A stretch of 64,000 nt of DNA from CALBJU01 sp965247125 (GTDB lineage Bacteria > Bacteroidota > Rhodothermia > Rhodothermales > UBA10348), in NCBI GenBank assembly GCA_965247125.1, contig CBDFGO010000002.1, forward strand, positions 1 to 64,000, written 5' to 3'. Shown here piece by piece: positions 49,604 through 58,161 of this stretch. The notes under the pieces were generated by a model. The model made no database searches. It had not been told where the DNA came from and saw only the letters and a program-made list of their open reading frames with translations. The position numbers and the translations under genes are program-made. Each line of letters starts with the position of its first letter. Position 1 is the first letter of the stretch.

Positions 49604-50367
49604 GCACGACCCTTGCCATTGATGATCTTCTGCGCCGCCTACGTCTTGGACAGTTGGCTTCGCAGCTTCCAGAGCTGATCGAAGGAGCGCGGCAGCAGAA
49701 ACTATCGTACGAACGATTCCTGGCCTCCGTTCTCGAGACCGAACTGCGTGGACGCGACGATCGTGCACTCGTGCGCCGGATGCGTTCGGCCCGCTTACCC
49801 CTGAAAGCCCGTTTAGAGACCTTCGACTTTGCCTTCCAGCCCTCGATCTCTGAGCGCCTGGTTGGCGAACTGGCGCAAGGATCCTATCTCGATACGGCTA
49901 CTAACGTAATCCTGCTCGGGCCACCGGGCGTGGGAAAGACCCATCTGGCCTGTGCGCTCGCCGTTAAAGCTATCGAGAGCGGACATACGGCACGCTTTAC
50001 AACGCTTCGCTCATTGATCACGGATCTGGGAGGACTCGGACGACGTGAGGTCAAGACGCTGCGGGCGTATCTAAAACCAGATTTGTTGATCATTGATGAG
50101 ATTGGTTATTCCCAGCTCAGTCCCGATAACGCTAACAGTCTCTTCGAACTTATCACCGCACGATATGAACGTGGATCCATCATCCTGACGAGTAATCTCT
50201 CCTTCAATGACTGGGGCAACCTGCTCGGAGACGATGTCCTGGCGACTGCCATGCTCGACCGTCTGCTGCACCACGCCGAGGTCATCACCATTAACGGACG
50301 CTCCTACAGAATGCGTAACCACATAGAAAACGATCAACCATCCACCGCCGTGGGTGGGTCAATTTAA
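49600..50367 (+). CDS. istB: IS21-family helper ATPase IstB
   Basis: This is a 255-aa DnaC/DnaA-like AAA+ protein. Walker A is LLGPPGVGKTHLA and Walker B is LLIIDEIGY. SNLSFNDWG and ATAMLDRLLHHA are the sensor and Arg-finger region of IstB. It assists IstA in target selection. It appears complete. Confidence 0.94.
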   Translation: MSTTLAIDDLLRRLRLGQLASQLPELIEGARQQKLSYERFLASVLETELRGRDDRALVRRMRSARLPLKARLETFDFAFQPSISERLVGELAQGSYLDTATNVILLGPPGVGKTHLACALAVKAIESGHTARFTTLRSLITDLGGLGRREVKTLRAYLKPDLLIIDEIGYSQLSPDNANSLFELITARYERGSIILTSNLSFNDWGNLLGDDVLATAMLDRLLHHAEVITINGRSYRMRNHIENDQPSTAVGGSI

Positions 50368-50405
50368 AGCTGTCGACCTGGGTCATTTTTAACCCGGCGT
50401 TGACA

Positions 50406-50410
50406 AGCCG
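50406..50410 (+). repeat. Target-site duplication AGCCG, right copy
   Basis: This directly follows the IS21 right end (50405) and matches 48261-48265. Confidence 0.85.
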
Positions 50411-52164
50411 ACACAAACTTCAGGATTATTACCGATCTAGAAGACAACGTATTATCTATGGGAGGAAAGGTGTCATTCCGAAATACTTTCAGGATCTCTT
50501 CTGCGAAATTACTCAATTCTGAGCATCTGCAACAGCTGCTCTCTTCACAGGGGTACGTGTTCTTGAGTGGTGCTGAAGAATCCTCCGATCTAGTGTTTGA
50601 GCAGTCGACCGGTCAAATTTATTGGAGGGTGTCAGTCATAGATAACACAACGGGGACACCCCTGTTGATGAACATTGACGCTGAGAGCGGCGATGTCACG
50701 CAAATTGCGGACAACTCACGATCGTATAGAGATTTGAACCAGCTACCAGTTCCCCAAGATAAACTAACAATTAGTGCAGCATTGACTATTTCGCGCTCAA
50801 GCGTCGGCGGAAGCGTTGCAGGGACATTCGAATTTGACGAAATGGATGAACCCGGTGCGTCAACAACGACAACACCTTTGGACGATGCGTTCGTAGAAAT
50901 AGAGTGGAAAGAAGAGATTAACCCTCCGAAAGGTGGATCAGGAAGCAAGACATGTGAAGCTCCTGCGACTTGTACCACTTACACCGATTCGAATGGAGAC
51001 TTCTCATTTTCAAGCCTGGACAATGGCGTATATACTTTAACTGCATTGCCGGAAACCGAATGGTCAAAACCGAACAATACCAACAGTTTGGACGAGTACT
51101 CGTTTGACTTTGAGATCAACAATTCGTCTGAAACAGAAGATATTCAATGGACTGATGATATTTCGGATTCCTCTAGAAACCATTTTGGAAATTTGGCACA
51201 TTCCATGGAGGAAATGCATGATTACCTCGCGGCATCGCCCTTCAGCTATTCAGGATGGAATTCAAAGATGGGATTCTCGACTGCAGGCTCTGGCTTATCG
51301 TTTGAGTGCATCGCCACTGCATATGGAACTAGTCTTCTAATTGGAGAGAAAATTCAACAGTCCAAGGAAATTATTTATCACGAGTACATCCACAACGTCG
51401 TCAATGACATATATGGTGGTTGGATCGAAACCGGAAATGACGATGATAGCGAGGCTCGCGCGTTGGATGAAGCAATCCCAGATTTTTTTGCAGCAGCGTT
51501 GGCTAACGACTCCGATTTAGGTGAGGATGTGTCATGTCTTGTGAGGCTCGGAGCTGATCGTGACATCGATAACACGTTGGACATGGACGATTGGATTGAG
51601 GATGAGTACTATAACAATAGTCTCATCGTAAGTGGAGCCATCTGGGACTTAACCCCCGGCGAACCATACGCTACGTCCGGAACATCACTAGACGAAGTGG
51701 CAGAGGGAGTTTGGGAAGCGCTTCAGGCAACACCGACCACTTACAACGATCTAGGATTGGAAATTGAAGATTATTTTTTGGGTGCGCACATTCCGACAGC
51801 TCAAAATGTTGCATCAAGTTGGGACAACCGGGAAATGCCTATAACGGGCCACAAATCTGGGTTGGAAGAAAATGGTATGGTGGACGACACAATTGATAGT
51901 CAATTGAAAATTGAAGGATTTCCATCCCCTGCTCGCGCCGGTCAGAGTATCAATGTTTCAATCAACGTACCACACGCATCTCGAGTTGTCGTCAGTGTGT
52001 TTGACATTCTGGGCCGAGAGATAATGAGCTATGACTTTAATGCATCGGGAAAGGGTCAGTGGTACAAAATTATCGAAACAGAAAAGTTGGCGTCAGGCAT
52101 TTATTTCGTGGTTGCAGAATCAGGATCTGTGTTTGATCAGTCATCATTCATTATTAACAGGTAG
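50411..52164 (+). pseudogene. Secreted thermolysin-like metallopeptidase, 3' part (split by IS21)
   Basis: It continues the 5' part at 47878-48265. After the propeptide comes a carboxypeptidase-regulatory-like beta domain (TDSNGDFSFSSLDNGVYTLTA). The zinc site follows: HEYIH in IIYHEYIHNVV, then third-ligand Glu in ALDEAIPDFF, as in gluzincins (M4/M36). The end is a T9SS-like sorting domain (VVVSVFDILGREIMSYDF ... ASGIYFVVAESG). The 842-aa-class gene at 58162 is an intact paralogue. Alone, this part could start at 50458 but lacks a signal peptide, so no working product is expected. Confidence 0.85.
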
Positions 52165-53209
52165 AACCTCTCACAACTTGCTGGCAGGACGAATTAGATC
52201 TTGTCTGAGAGCGAATGTTTCTAAATTATGATTCATGACAGCTGCAGGTTCACCGAGCTGAACACCATCTGATGCAAGCAAGTGAAATTCGTCAAATTAG
52301 TCGGTCTACTCATTTTACCGTCTAATTGCTCATCACTGCTTTTTCACCGGGATATTTTACATGAGAACACAAAACTTGGTTAAATGTCGATCAATTGGCC
52401 AACGCAGCGGCCGTACTAGTAAATACTCGCATCGCAGAAGTGAAAGCTGGGATACTAGAGAGCGGGTGGAAAAAGATTGACAATGGGTTGGCAACCATTC
52501 GGGAAACAGATCCCAACAATCCTGTATTGGCCGTATTGGAGGCTGAGGTCAATCAGCTCATAGAGACCCCGTAAGAATCGCACTTTCGCCGGCTTGTATA
52601 GAGCTTCACCGCTTTCTGCTTGCTACTCGCCGTCTGGGTAGAAGCACTTATTATCCTCACAAACTTTGCCTGACTCCTTTAATTCGCCCAGTGGATTGAA
52701 GGTAGATCTGCACTCTTGCTTTCAACCAGACTGGTTGGGAGCCCAAAACGAAGTGTTGAGACAAGAAATAGTTTTGAGATGCCATATTAGGCTCCTTTAT
52801 TTCAACACTCGAACTCTACCAAAAGAGATATTTGTAGAGAGCTCTTTTAGGATGATTATGCCGGATTGGGCATGTAATGTGACTCACATACCCGTTGTCG
52901 CAAGAGCGTCGGAGAATCCTAGTTGGAGCTGCACAGCTGATCACTTCCAATAAGTCTCAACACGTCGAGTTATTCATAATCGAATCCTAGAACTGAGTCT
53001 GTTTTTACCAATCCGGAAGCGCGCCCTTATCTAAATCCATCATGCCGAAATCCAGTACCAGGTCAACCAATCGACTATATGTGCAAGTATTATTCACACA
53101 TATCTTTTTTCGGTTTTTTATTAATTAAAACCGAATATCATGGAAACATATGTGTGTCTGCTTCGTAACACTAATACCAGTGAACATTTTAATTTATAGG
53201 ACTCATGTG
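52165..53209. other. A+T-rich stretch with one possible small frame
   Basis: It holds no recognised gene. One short open frame (52395-52574) looks coding-like and is listed apart. A 9-bp palindrome (TTCGGTTTT 53109-53117 with AAAACCGAA 53127-53135) lies about 75 bases before the small-gene operon and may belong to its promoter or to an upstream terminator. Confidence 0.4.
52395..52574 (+). CDS. Possible small protein or gene remnant
   Basis: A 59-codon frame from a TTG (no ATG available) gives an amphipathic helical protein containing VNTRIAEVKAGILESGWKK and then TDPNNPVLAVLEAEVNQLIE. The amino-acid pattern is protein-like, but there is no good start or ribosome site. It may be the 3' end of a lost gene. 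Confidence 0.25.
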   Translation: MANAAAVLVNTRIAEVKAGILESGWKKIDNGLATIRETDPNNPVLAVLEAEVNQLIETP

Positions 53210-53338
53210 ATGGCAAAGACGAAAACGGTTACCAAAAGCGCGATCAGCGGGAAGTTTGTAACGAAAGCTCACGCAAAACGCAGCCCGAAAACAACCTTCA
53301 AGCAGACTGTGCCGATCAAGAAAGGTCGAAAAAAGTAA
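53210..53338 (+). CDS. Small basic protein, first gene of a four-gene operon
   Basis: This 42-aa protein starts at the ATG at 53210 (AGGA upstream). It is Lys/Thr-rich: MAKTKTVTKSAISGKFVTKA then HAKRSPKTTFKQTVPIKKG. Short proteins with the same TVT.SA..G.FVTK.YAK..P.TT layout are widespread in Bacteroidota and Proteobacteria accessory DNA, with no established function that I know. It is followed 41 bases later by a DUF2188 gene. Confidence 0.7.
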   Translation: MAKTKTVTKSAISGKFVTKAHAKRSPKTTFKQTVPIKKGRKK

Positions 53339-53379
53339 CTCGTCTCCCTCGCAATAAATCATTGAACTCGAGTAATAAT

Positions 53380-53619
53380 ATGAGCAAACCACAAGACCGT
53401 ACAATTTCTCGGCGGCCAGACGGGCGCTGGGAAAATAAAAGGAACGATGCTGAGCGAGCCTCTAGTATTCATGACACACAGAGAGGAGCGCAGGACGCGG
53501 GTAGAGAAATGCTGAAAAATCAGGGTGGCGGCGAGCTGACTACAAAAGGCGTTAAGGGCAGAATTCGTGACAAGGACACGGTCGCTCCCGGCAACGATCC
53601 CCGAAACATTAAGGGTTAG
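53380..53619 (+). CDS. DUF2188-domain protein
   Basis: This is a 79-aa protein from the ATG at 53380; the frame extends six codons further. DUF2188 pattern: RRPDGRWENKRNDAERASSI, HDTQRGAQDAGREMLKNQGG, then ELTTKGVKGRIRDKDT. The family is small, found in accessory loci, and has no proven role. It sits between the small basic protein and a membrane protein, 9 bases before the latter. Confidence 0.85.
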   Translation: MSKPQDRTISRRPDGRWENKRNDAERASSIHDTQRGAQDAGREMLKNQGGGELTTKGVKGRIRDKDTVAPGNDPRNIKG

Positions 53620-53628
53620 GAGATCAAT

Positions 53629-54009
53629 ATGACCGAAAAGGACATGACCACCGAAGATTCAGCTTTCAGAAATGTTTTGGTTGGCGCTTGGGTTGAGACA
53701 AAAATGGAGCGTGACAAGAGCTTGCTAACGGTCGCTTCTGCTGGCGTTGGTTTGCTGGTGGCCATGAGTGCTACGGTATCCCAATTGAGCGTCGCTGCCA
53801 CGCTGATAAGCTTTGGTGCGTTTCTGATCACGATCATCTGCTCAATTATGATTTTCAGTCGGAATGCAAAGCATTTAGAAGTCCTTATTGCGAATGATCA
53901 GTCACAAGATTCTGATGTTTTCCTTTCAATCCTTGATTGGATTTCACAGATTTCGTTCGCTATAGGAATCGTGTCCCTAAGTTATTTGGGAATCACAAAT
54001 GCATTATAA
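53629..54009 (+). CDS. Small membrane protein of the four-gene operon
   Basis: This 126-aa protein starts at the ATG at 53629 with AGGAG 7 bases upstream. It has three hydrophobic segments: ~32-50 (LLTVASAGVGLLVAMSATV), ~53-77 (VAATLISFGAFLITIICSIMIF) and ~103-124 (ISFAIGIVSLSYLGITNA). The charged start (MERDKSL) precedes the first. The layout is like short membrane effectors or sensors with cytoplasmic termini. No family is recognised. Confidence 0.8.
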   Translation: MTEKDMTTEDSAFRNVLVGAWVETKMERDKSLLTVASAGVGLLVAMSATVSQLSVAATLISFGAFLITIICSIMIFSRNAKHLEVLIANDQSQDSDVFLSILDWISQISFAIGIVSLSYLGITNAL

Positions 54010-54032
54010 ATAACCATCGGAGGAAATGAGAT

Positions 54033-54164
54033 ATGAGCAAATCCAGTAAGATCATCAACACCAAGGTTCAAAAAGCACCCAAAACTGTAAGAAGCCTAAA
54101 TGGAATTGGTCGTCTAAGACCGGTATCTACGTCATCTAGTAGCAGTTCTGGAAAAGGCAAGTAG
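54033..54164 (+). CDS. Small Ser/Lys-rich protein, last gene of the four-gene operon
   Basis: This 43-aa frame from the ATG at 54033 has a strong ribosome site (GGAGG, 9 bases before). Sequence: MSKSSKIINTKVQKAPKTVR, then SLNGIGRLRPVSTSSSSSSG and a KGK end. The good ribosome site, the 23-base gap from the membrane gene and the shared basic composition with the first small protein support it as real. Function unknown. Confidence 0.6.
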   Translation: MSKSSKIINTKVQKAPKTVRSLNGIGRLRPVSTSSSSSSGKGK

Positions 54165-54375
54165 ATAAGCTTCAACTTTGCGGAAACGGTGCTTATCACT
54201 GAGTTGTCTTCAGCTGAAGCCTGAATCCACTGACCCCCCTTCCAATAAAACTGGCGCATTCTAGAATGGAAAATTGGGGCTATTAGGGTGGTATTCTTCT
54301 GTTAACTGGTCCAGTGTTCAATCGTTCATGGATTAGTGTGCAATAAAATGAAGTCCCTAGCCTTCAATAGGCTGC

Positions 54376-55410
54376 TCATGGAGAGGCAGTTGAGTTGACC
54401 CGATTCGGTGGACTTTTTTGGATCGCAGGTGGTAATGTGACCGCACTAAACGGCTTTGACACTGCGCCATCAATCATCATCCTCAGATAGATGTGGTAAT
54501 TCGGGAGGTTTACAAAATCCTCAGCCTCAAATTTGGGAAAGAACTCTCTAACCAACAGCCCAGCGTCAATAGCACCAATTCGGAAGGAAATGAGAGTCCC
54601 TGCATTTCCGATTATGGCATCTCGTATCCCCTTGTCTGTCTGAGACAGAAACTGATTAGCGAGAGTCAGTGACACTCGGTACTTCCTCATCTCAGACACT
54701 GAACTAGCTAAACTATCCGTCGTGTAGTTCTGAAATTCATCCAGGTACAGATTGAAATCACATCTCTTTTCCTCCTCCATATCACCCCTAGTCAGGGCGG
54801 CCACTTCAATTGATGCCATGAGTAGTCCACCAACCAAATATGTCGTGTCCTCACCGAGCTTTCCCTTAGCAAGATTTACGACGAGAATCTGTCCATCGTC
54901 CATCACCTCACGTAGATCAATATTTCCCTCATTGTTGGTTAGTAAACGCTGAGTGATCGGATTTGAAAGAAAAGCCCCCGTTCTATTCAGTATCGGAGAG
55001 ATAGCCTCCGCCCTATATCTGTCGGGAATCTTCTCATATTCATTCCTCCAAAAGCTCTGCACCTGTTCATTTTGAATCTGATTAACAACACGACTCCGGA
55101 ACACACGGTCTTGAAAAATCCTGGGAATATCAGCCATCGTCGTGTCGGGATATTCCAACAGCGTTAAGAGAGCATTCCTGAGAAAATGCTCCATTCTAGG
55201 TCCCCAGTAGCTTGACCAGAGTTTCTTAAAGGTCGAGAGCATACTAGAGGCCGCTAGAACCCTTTTACCCGCAGGGACACCCACAAGCGGATTAAAAGAC
55301 AAATAGCGGTACGCCTCAGGAAGATTGAAGTCAACGAGCCGGTGAAGCTCTTCCTCTGGAATCTTTGAGCGAATGCTTTCATACAGTGATTGACGACATT
55401 CATTAACGGA
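54376..55410 (-). pseudogene. TraD/HerA-like conjugation ATPase, 5'-truncated by IS21
   Basis: The frame stays open upstream to about 55410 (NECRQSLYESIRSKIPEEEL...), where IS21 sequence begins, so the N-terminal part with Walker A is lost. What remains matches the C-terminal half of conjugative coupling or HerA-type ATPases: VVNLAKGKLGEDTTYLVGGLL, Walker B FNLYLDEFQNYTTDS, SEMRKYRVSLTLANQFLSQ and a TraM-recognition-like end (GNAGTLISFRIG ... REFFPKFEAEDF). It suggests the island once carried transfer functions. It cannot work without the P-loop. Confidence 0.8.
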
Positions 55411-55502
55411 TCACACCGACACTCATTTTTACCGTTTGACTCATAATAAATATTACCCTGATCCGGTTGTTTTGTCATGTCGGATTCAACGGGAATATTT
55501 TG

Positions 55503-56999
55503 ATGGTCACCGATCAGCAGGTTCGGCTTCTCTTTAAGCTTATGCAAACTGAACCTACCCTTACCACAGCCGCCGCAAAGGCTGGCATGAATGAAAAGAC
55601 CGCCCGTAAATATCGTCGTTTTGGAAAGCTGCCAAGCGCGATTAAAAGTCCTCATGATTGGTCTGGGCATGAAGATGCCTTCGCCGACGTGTGGCCAGGA
55701 ATCGAAAAGATGCTCAAAAAAAGTCCTGGGCTCGAAGCCAAGACGTTATTCAATTACCTGAAACGATGCTTTCCGGATCGTTATTCGAATGGACAGCTTC
55801 GCACGCTGCAGCGCCGGGTGAAAACATGGCGCGCAACGAAAGGCCCGGCAAAAGAGGTCTTCTTTAGCCAGAAATACCGCCCCGGTGAACGTTCTCAGAG
55901 CGATTTTACACGGATGGGCTCGCTCGGCATCACGATTGCTAACCAGCGTTTTGATCATCTCATATATCACTTTACGCTTGCTTACTCGAATTGGGAAACA
56001 GGAAGCATCTGTTTTAGCGAAAGCTTTGAGTCGCTATCTGAAGGGCTGCAGAATGCGCTTTATGAACTGGGCGGCGTGCCACGTGTGCACCAGAGGGACT
56101 CTCTGTCAGCAGCAGTTCGTCAGATGAAGAACAAGGAGCGTTTTACGGATCGCTACGCTGGCCTGCTGCGCCACCTAGGCCTCGATGGCATACACACCAC
56201 TCCGAGGAGTCCGAACGAGAATGGTGATATTGAGCAGCGTAATCGCCGCTTTAAAGATGCCGTTGGCCAGTCCCTTCTGCTTCGTGGTAGCAGTAACGTT
56301 GAGAGCAGGCAGGCATATGGAATTTTTCTTGATGAGCTTTTTGTGGAGCTCAATCGCCCGCGGCGAAAGAGATTCCTCGAAGAAATGGCCCTTCTGCGAT
56401 CACTACCATCCAAACGCATCGCTGCTTGTCAGCGCCTTGAGGTTCGGGTTCGCCAGGGATCAACGATCAGTGTGGCCAAGAACATCTACTCCGTTCACTT
56501 GAGGCTGGTGGGCGAAAACGTTGACGTGCGGCTCTATCACGACCACACCGTGGTGTATTACGCGCAGCGAAAGGTAGAAGAAATGCCCCGGCTCAGGGGC
56601 TCGGGCCGGCACCGGGTTGCTTATCGTCACGTGATCGATACGCTCGTCCGAAAGCCTGGAGCCTTTGCCGATTACATCTACAAAGCCGATCTCTTCCCGA
56701 CTCACCTCTTCCGGATGGCCTACGACGTGATCCACCGAGGGGCACACAGCGAAAGGAGTGCCTCGCGGCGCTATCTTGAAATCCTGCATCTTGCGGCCAC
56801 GGAGAATCAAGCTGCTGTTGAGGGCGCTCTGAGTGTTCTAATCAGGCAACAAGCACCACTGAACGTAGCATCTGTGCGTAATCTTGTTGAGGCCGGATAC
56901 GAGAAGCCGCTCGACATTGAGATAGCTGGTGTAGAACTGGCCGGATATGATGCGTTGCTCTCGCAACCTGATATGGCTAGGGGCGGGGTAGAGATATGA
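55503..56999 (+). CDS. istA: IS21-family transposase IstA (second type)
   Basis: This is a 498-aa protein from the ATG at 55503; the frame begins 12 codons earlier without support. N-terminal HTH (LTTAAAKAGMNEKTARKYRRF). Integrase core with acids in ERSQSDFTRMG, VHQRDSLSAA and NENGDIEQRNRRF. It is clearly diverged from the IstA at 48368. It overlaps istB by 4 bases and appears intact. Confidence 0.92.
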   Translation: MVTDQQVRLLFKLMQTEPTLTTAAAKAGMNEKTARKYRRFGKLPSAIKSPHDWSGHEDAFADVWPGIEKMLKKSPGLEAKTLFNYLKRCFPDRYSNGQLRTLQRRVKTWRATKGPAKEVFFSQKYRPGERSQSDFTRMGSLGITIANQRFDHLIYHFTLAYSNWETGSICFSESFESLSEGLQNALYELGGVPRVHQRDSLSAAVRQMKNKERFTDRYAGLLRHLGLDGIHTTPRSPNENGDIEQRNRRFKDAVGQSLLLRGSSNVESRQAYGIFLDELFVELNRPRRKRFLEEMALLRSLPSKRIAACQRLEVRVRQGSTISVAKNIYSVHLRLVGENVDVRLYHDHTVVYYAQRKVEEMPRLRGSGRHRVAYRHVIDTLVRKPGAFADYIYKADLFPTHLFRMAYDVIHRGAHSERSASRRYLEILHLAATENQAAVEGALSVLIRQQAPLNVASVRNLVEAGYEKPLDIEIAGVELAGYDALLSQPDMARGGVEI

Positions 57000-57796
57000 A
57001 AGCTGCTCTGCATACAGAATTGACGTCTGCGCTCAAGCTGCTGCGCATGCCAACGATCACGTCGTGTTACAAGGAAGAAGCGGCCACGGCCCGCCAGGAA
57101 GACCTGACGCATGAGCGCTATCTGCTCGAAGTCATCCGGCGAGAAAGCGAGCAACGCCGGGTTACTCGAATACAGCGGTTCCTGAGGCAGTCACGGCTTC
57201 CACAAGAGAAGGCAATGGAGAGCTTTGATCGCGCCCGCTTGCCGCTCAAGGTCAACCAGCAAGTGGGAGTGCTCATGGAGGGATGCTTCCTTGATCGTTG
57301 CGAGAACGTCTTGGCCTTCGGAAATCCTGGAAGCGGAAAGACGCATCTCCTGGCAGCCATCGGTCATGAACTCATCCAGCAAGGACACCGAGTGCTGTTC
57401 CGTCCCTGCAGCCTGCTGGTTCAGGAGCTACTCATCGCAAAGCGAGACCTTGAACTACCACGCATCCTGAAACGCCTCGCACAATACGAGGCCATCATCA
57501 TCGATGACATCGGATACGTTCAGCAGAGCCGGGAAGAAATGGAAGTACTCTTTACGCTGCTGGCAGATAGATATGAACGCGGCACGCTCATGTTGAGCAG
57601 CAATCTTGCGTTCTCAAAATGGGAGCAACTCTTTAAAGATCCAATGACAACAGCAGCTGCCATTGACCGCCTCGTTCATCACAGCATCATCCTTGAACTC
57701 AACCTAACGAGCTACCGACTGGAGGCTTCACAAACCAAGATTGACACTGAAGAAGAAACTCCTTCTAAATCAAAAACTACTAACAAAGATGGTTGA
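56996..57796 (+). CDS. istB: IS21-family helper ATPase IstB (second type)
   Basis: This is a 266-aa AAA+ protein. Walker A is FGNPGSGKTHLL, Walker B is IIIDDIGYV, with LSSNLAFSKWE and TTAAAIDRLVHH near the sensor/Arg-finger region. It pairs with the upstream IstA and appears complete. Confidence 0.92.
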   Translation: MKAALHTELTSALKLLRMPTITSCYKEEAATARQEDLTHERYLLEVIRRESEQRRVTRIQRFLRQSRLPQEKAMESFDRARLPLKVNQQVGVLMEGCFLDRCENVLAFGNPGSGKTHLLAAIGHELIQQGHRVLFRPCSLLVQELLIAKRDLELPRILKRLAQYEAIIIDDIGYVQQSREEMEVLFTLLADRYERGTLMLSSNLAFSKWEQLFKDPMTTAAAIDRLVHHSIILELNLTSYRLEASQTKIDTEEETPSKSKTTNKDG

Positions 57797-57864
57797 CCTG
57801 CTGAAAAGTATCTAAACGGGAGAAATGAGTGTCGCCAGCCGGTAATAACCCTTGACGTTGATCA

Positions 57865-58136
57865 AAAGGACGCTGGATTGACAACGTGTTCGTTGAACGT
57901 CTGTGGCGTAGCCTGAAATATGAAGAGGTGTACCTTAAAGCCTATGACAGTGTGGCTGAAGCCCGCAAATCCATTGCTGTATACTTCGACTACTTCAATA
58001 ACGAAAGGCGACACAGCTCACATGGAAGAAAGACCCCTGATCACGTATTTTTTAATCACCAGCCGCTTCAAGAAGCAGCATAATCAATCCGCAAGATTCC
58101 ACCTAAGACCCTGTCCAGTTTTATAGGACCATCTCT
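57865..58136 (+). mobile_element. IS3-family remnant (orfB end)
   Basis: It matches the 3' end of orfB in the complete IS3 copies, from the codons for the GRW-DNVFVERLW segment to the stop at 58083, then the terminal sequence to the IS end (CCATCTCT, 58136). One substitution turns the Met of GRWMDNV into Ile. The 5' three quarters of the element is missing at the junction with the second IS21. Confidence 0.88.
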
Positions 58137-58161
58137 CTTGTAACCTGATATGGAGTATGCG

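Larger units (their letters stand above)
48266..50405 (+). mobile_element. IS21-family insertion sequence, complete, with 5-bp target duplication
   Basis: This 2140-bp element has ends TGTTAACGACGGATTACTTT and (reverse complement of the right end) TGTCAACGCCGGGTTAAAAA, followed on both sides by TGACCCA. It is flanked by AGCCG on both sides. istA and istB are both open. It has inserted into the metallopeptidase gene and the insertion looks recent, because the host frame is otherwise undamaged. Confidence 0.93.
55417..57834 (+). mobile_element. Second IS21-family insertion sequence, a different lineage
   Basis: Inverted ends CGACACTCATTTTTACCGTTT (55417 on) and CGACACTCATTTCTCCCGTTT (reverse complement, ending 57834) bracket istA and istB. 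The true tips may be a few bases further out. The flanks do not share a clear target duplication: the left flank is the conjugation ATPase and the right flank an IS3 remnant. One side was therefore rearranged or deleted after insertion. Confidence 0.85.

Noticed and set aside
52666..52953. 95-codon open frame in the A+T-rich gap
   Set aside because: It has no ribosome site and no protein family resemblance, and its Cys/Trp-rich composition is unlike its neighbours; chance is the simpler account.
55254..55670. Minus-strand 138-codon open frame across the IS21 left end
   Set aside because: It spans the IS boundary and reads antisense through istA; the TraD-like frame on the same strand is in another phase and has real motifs.
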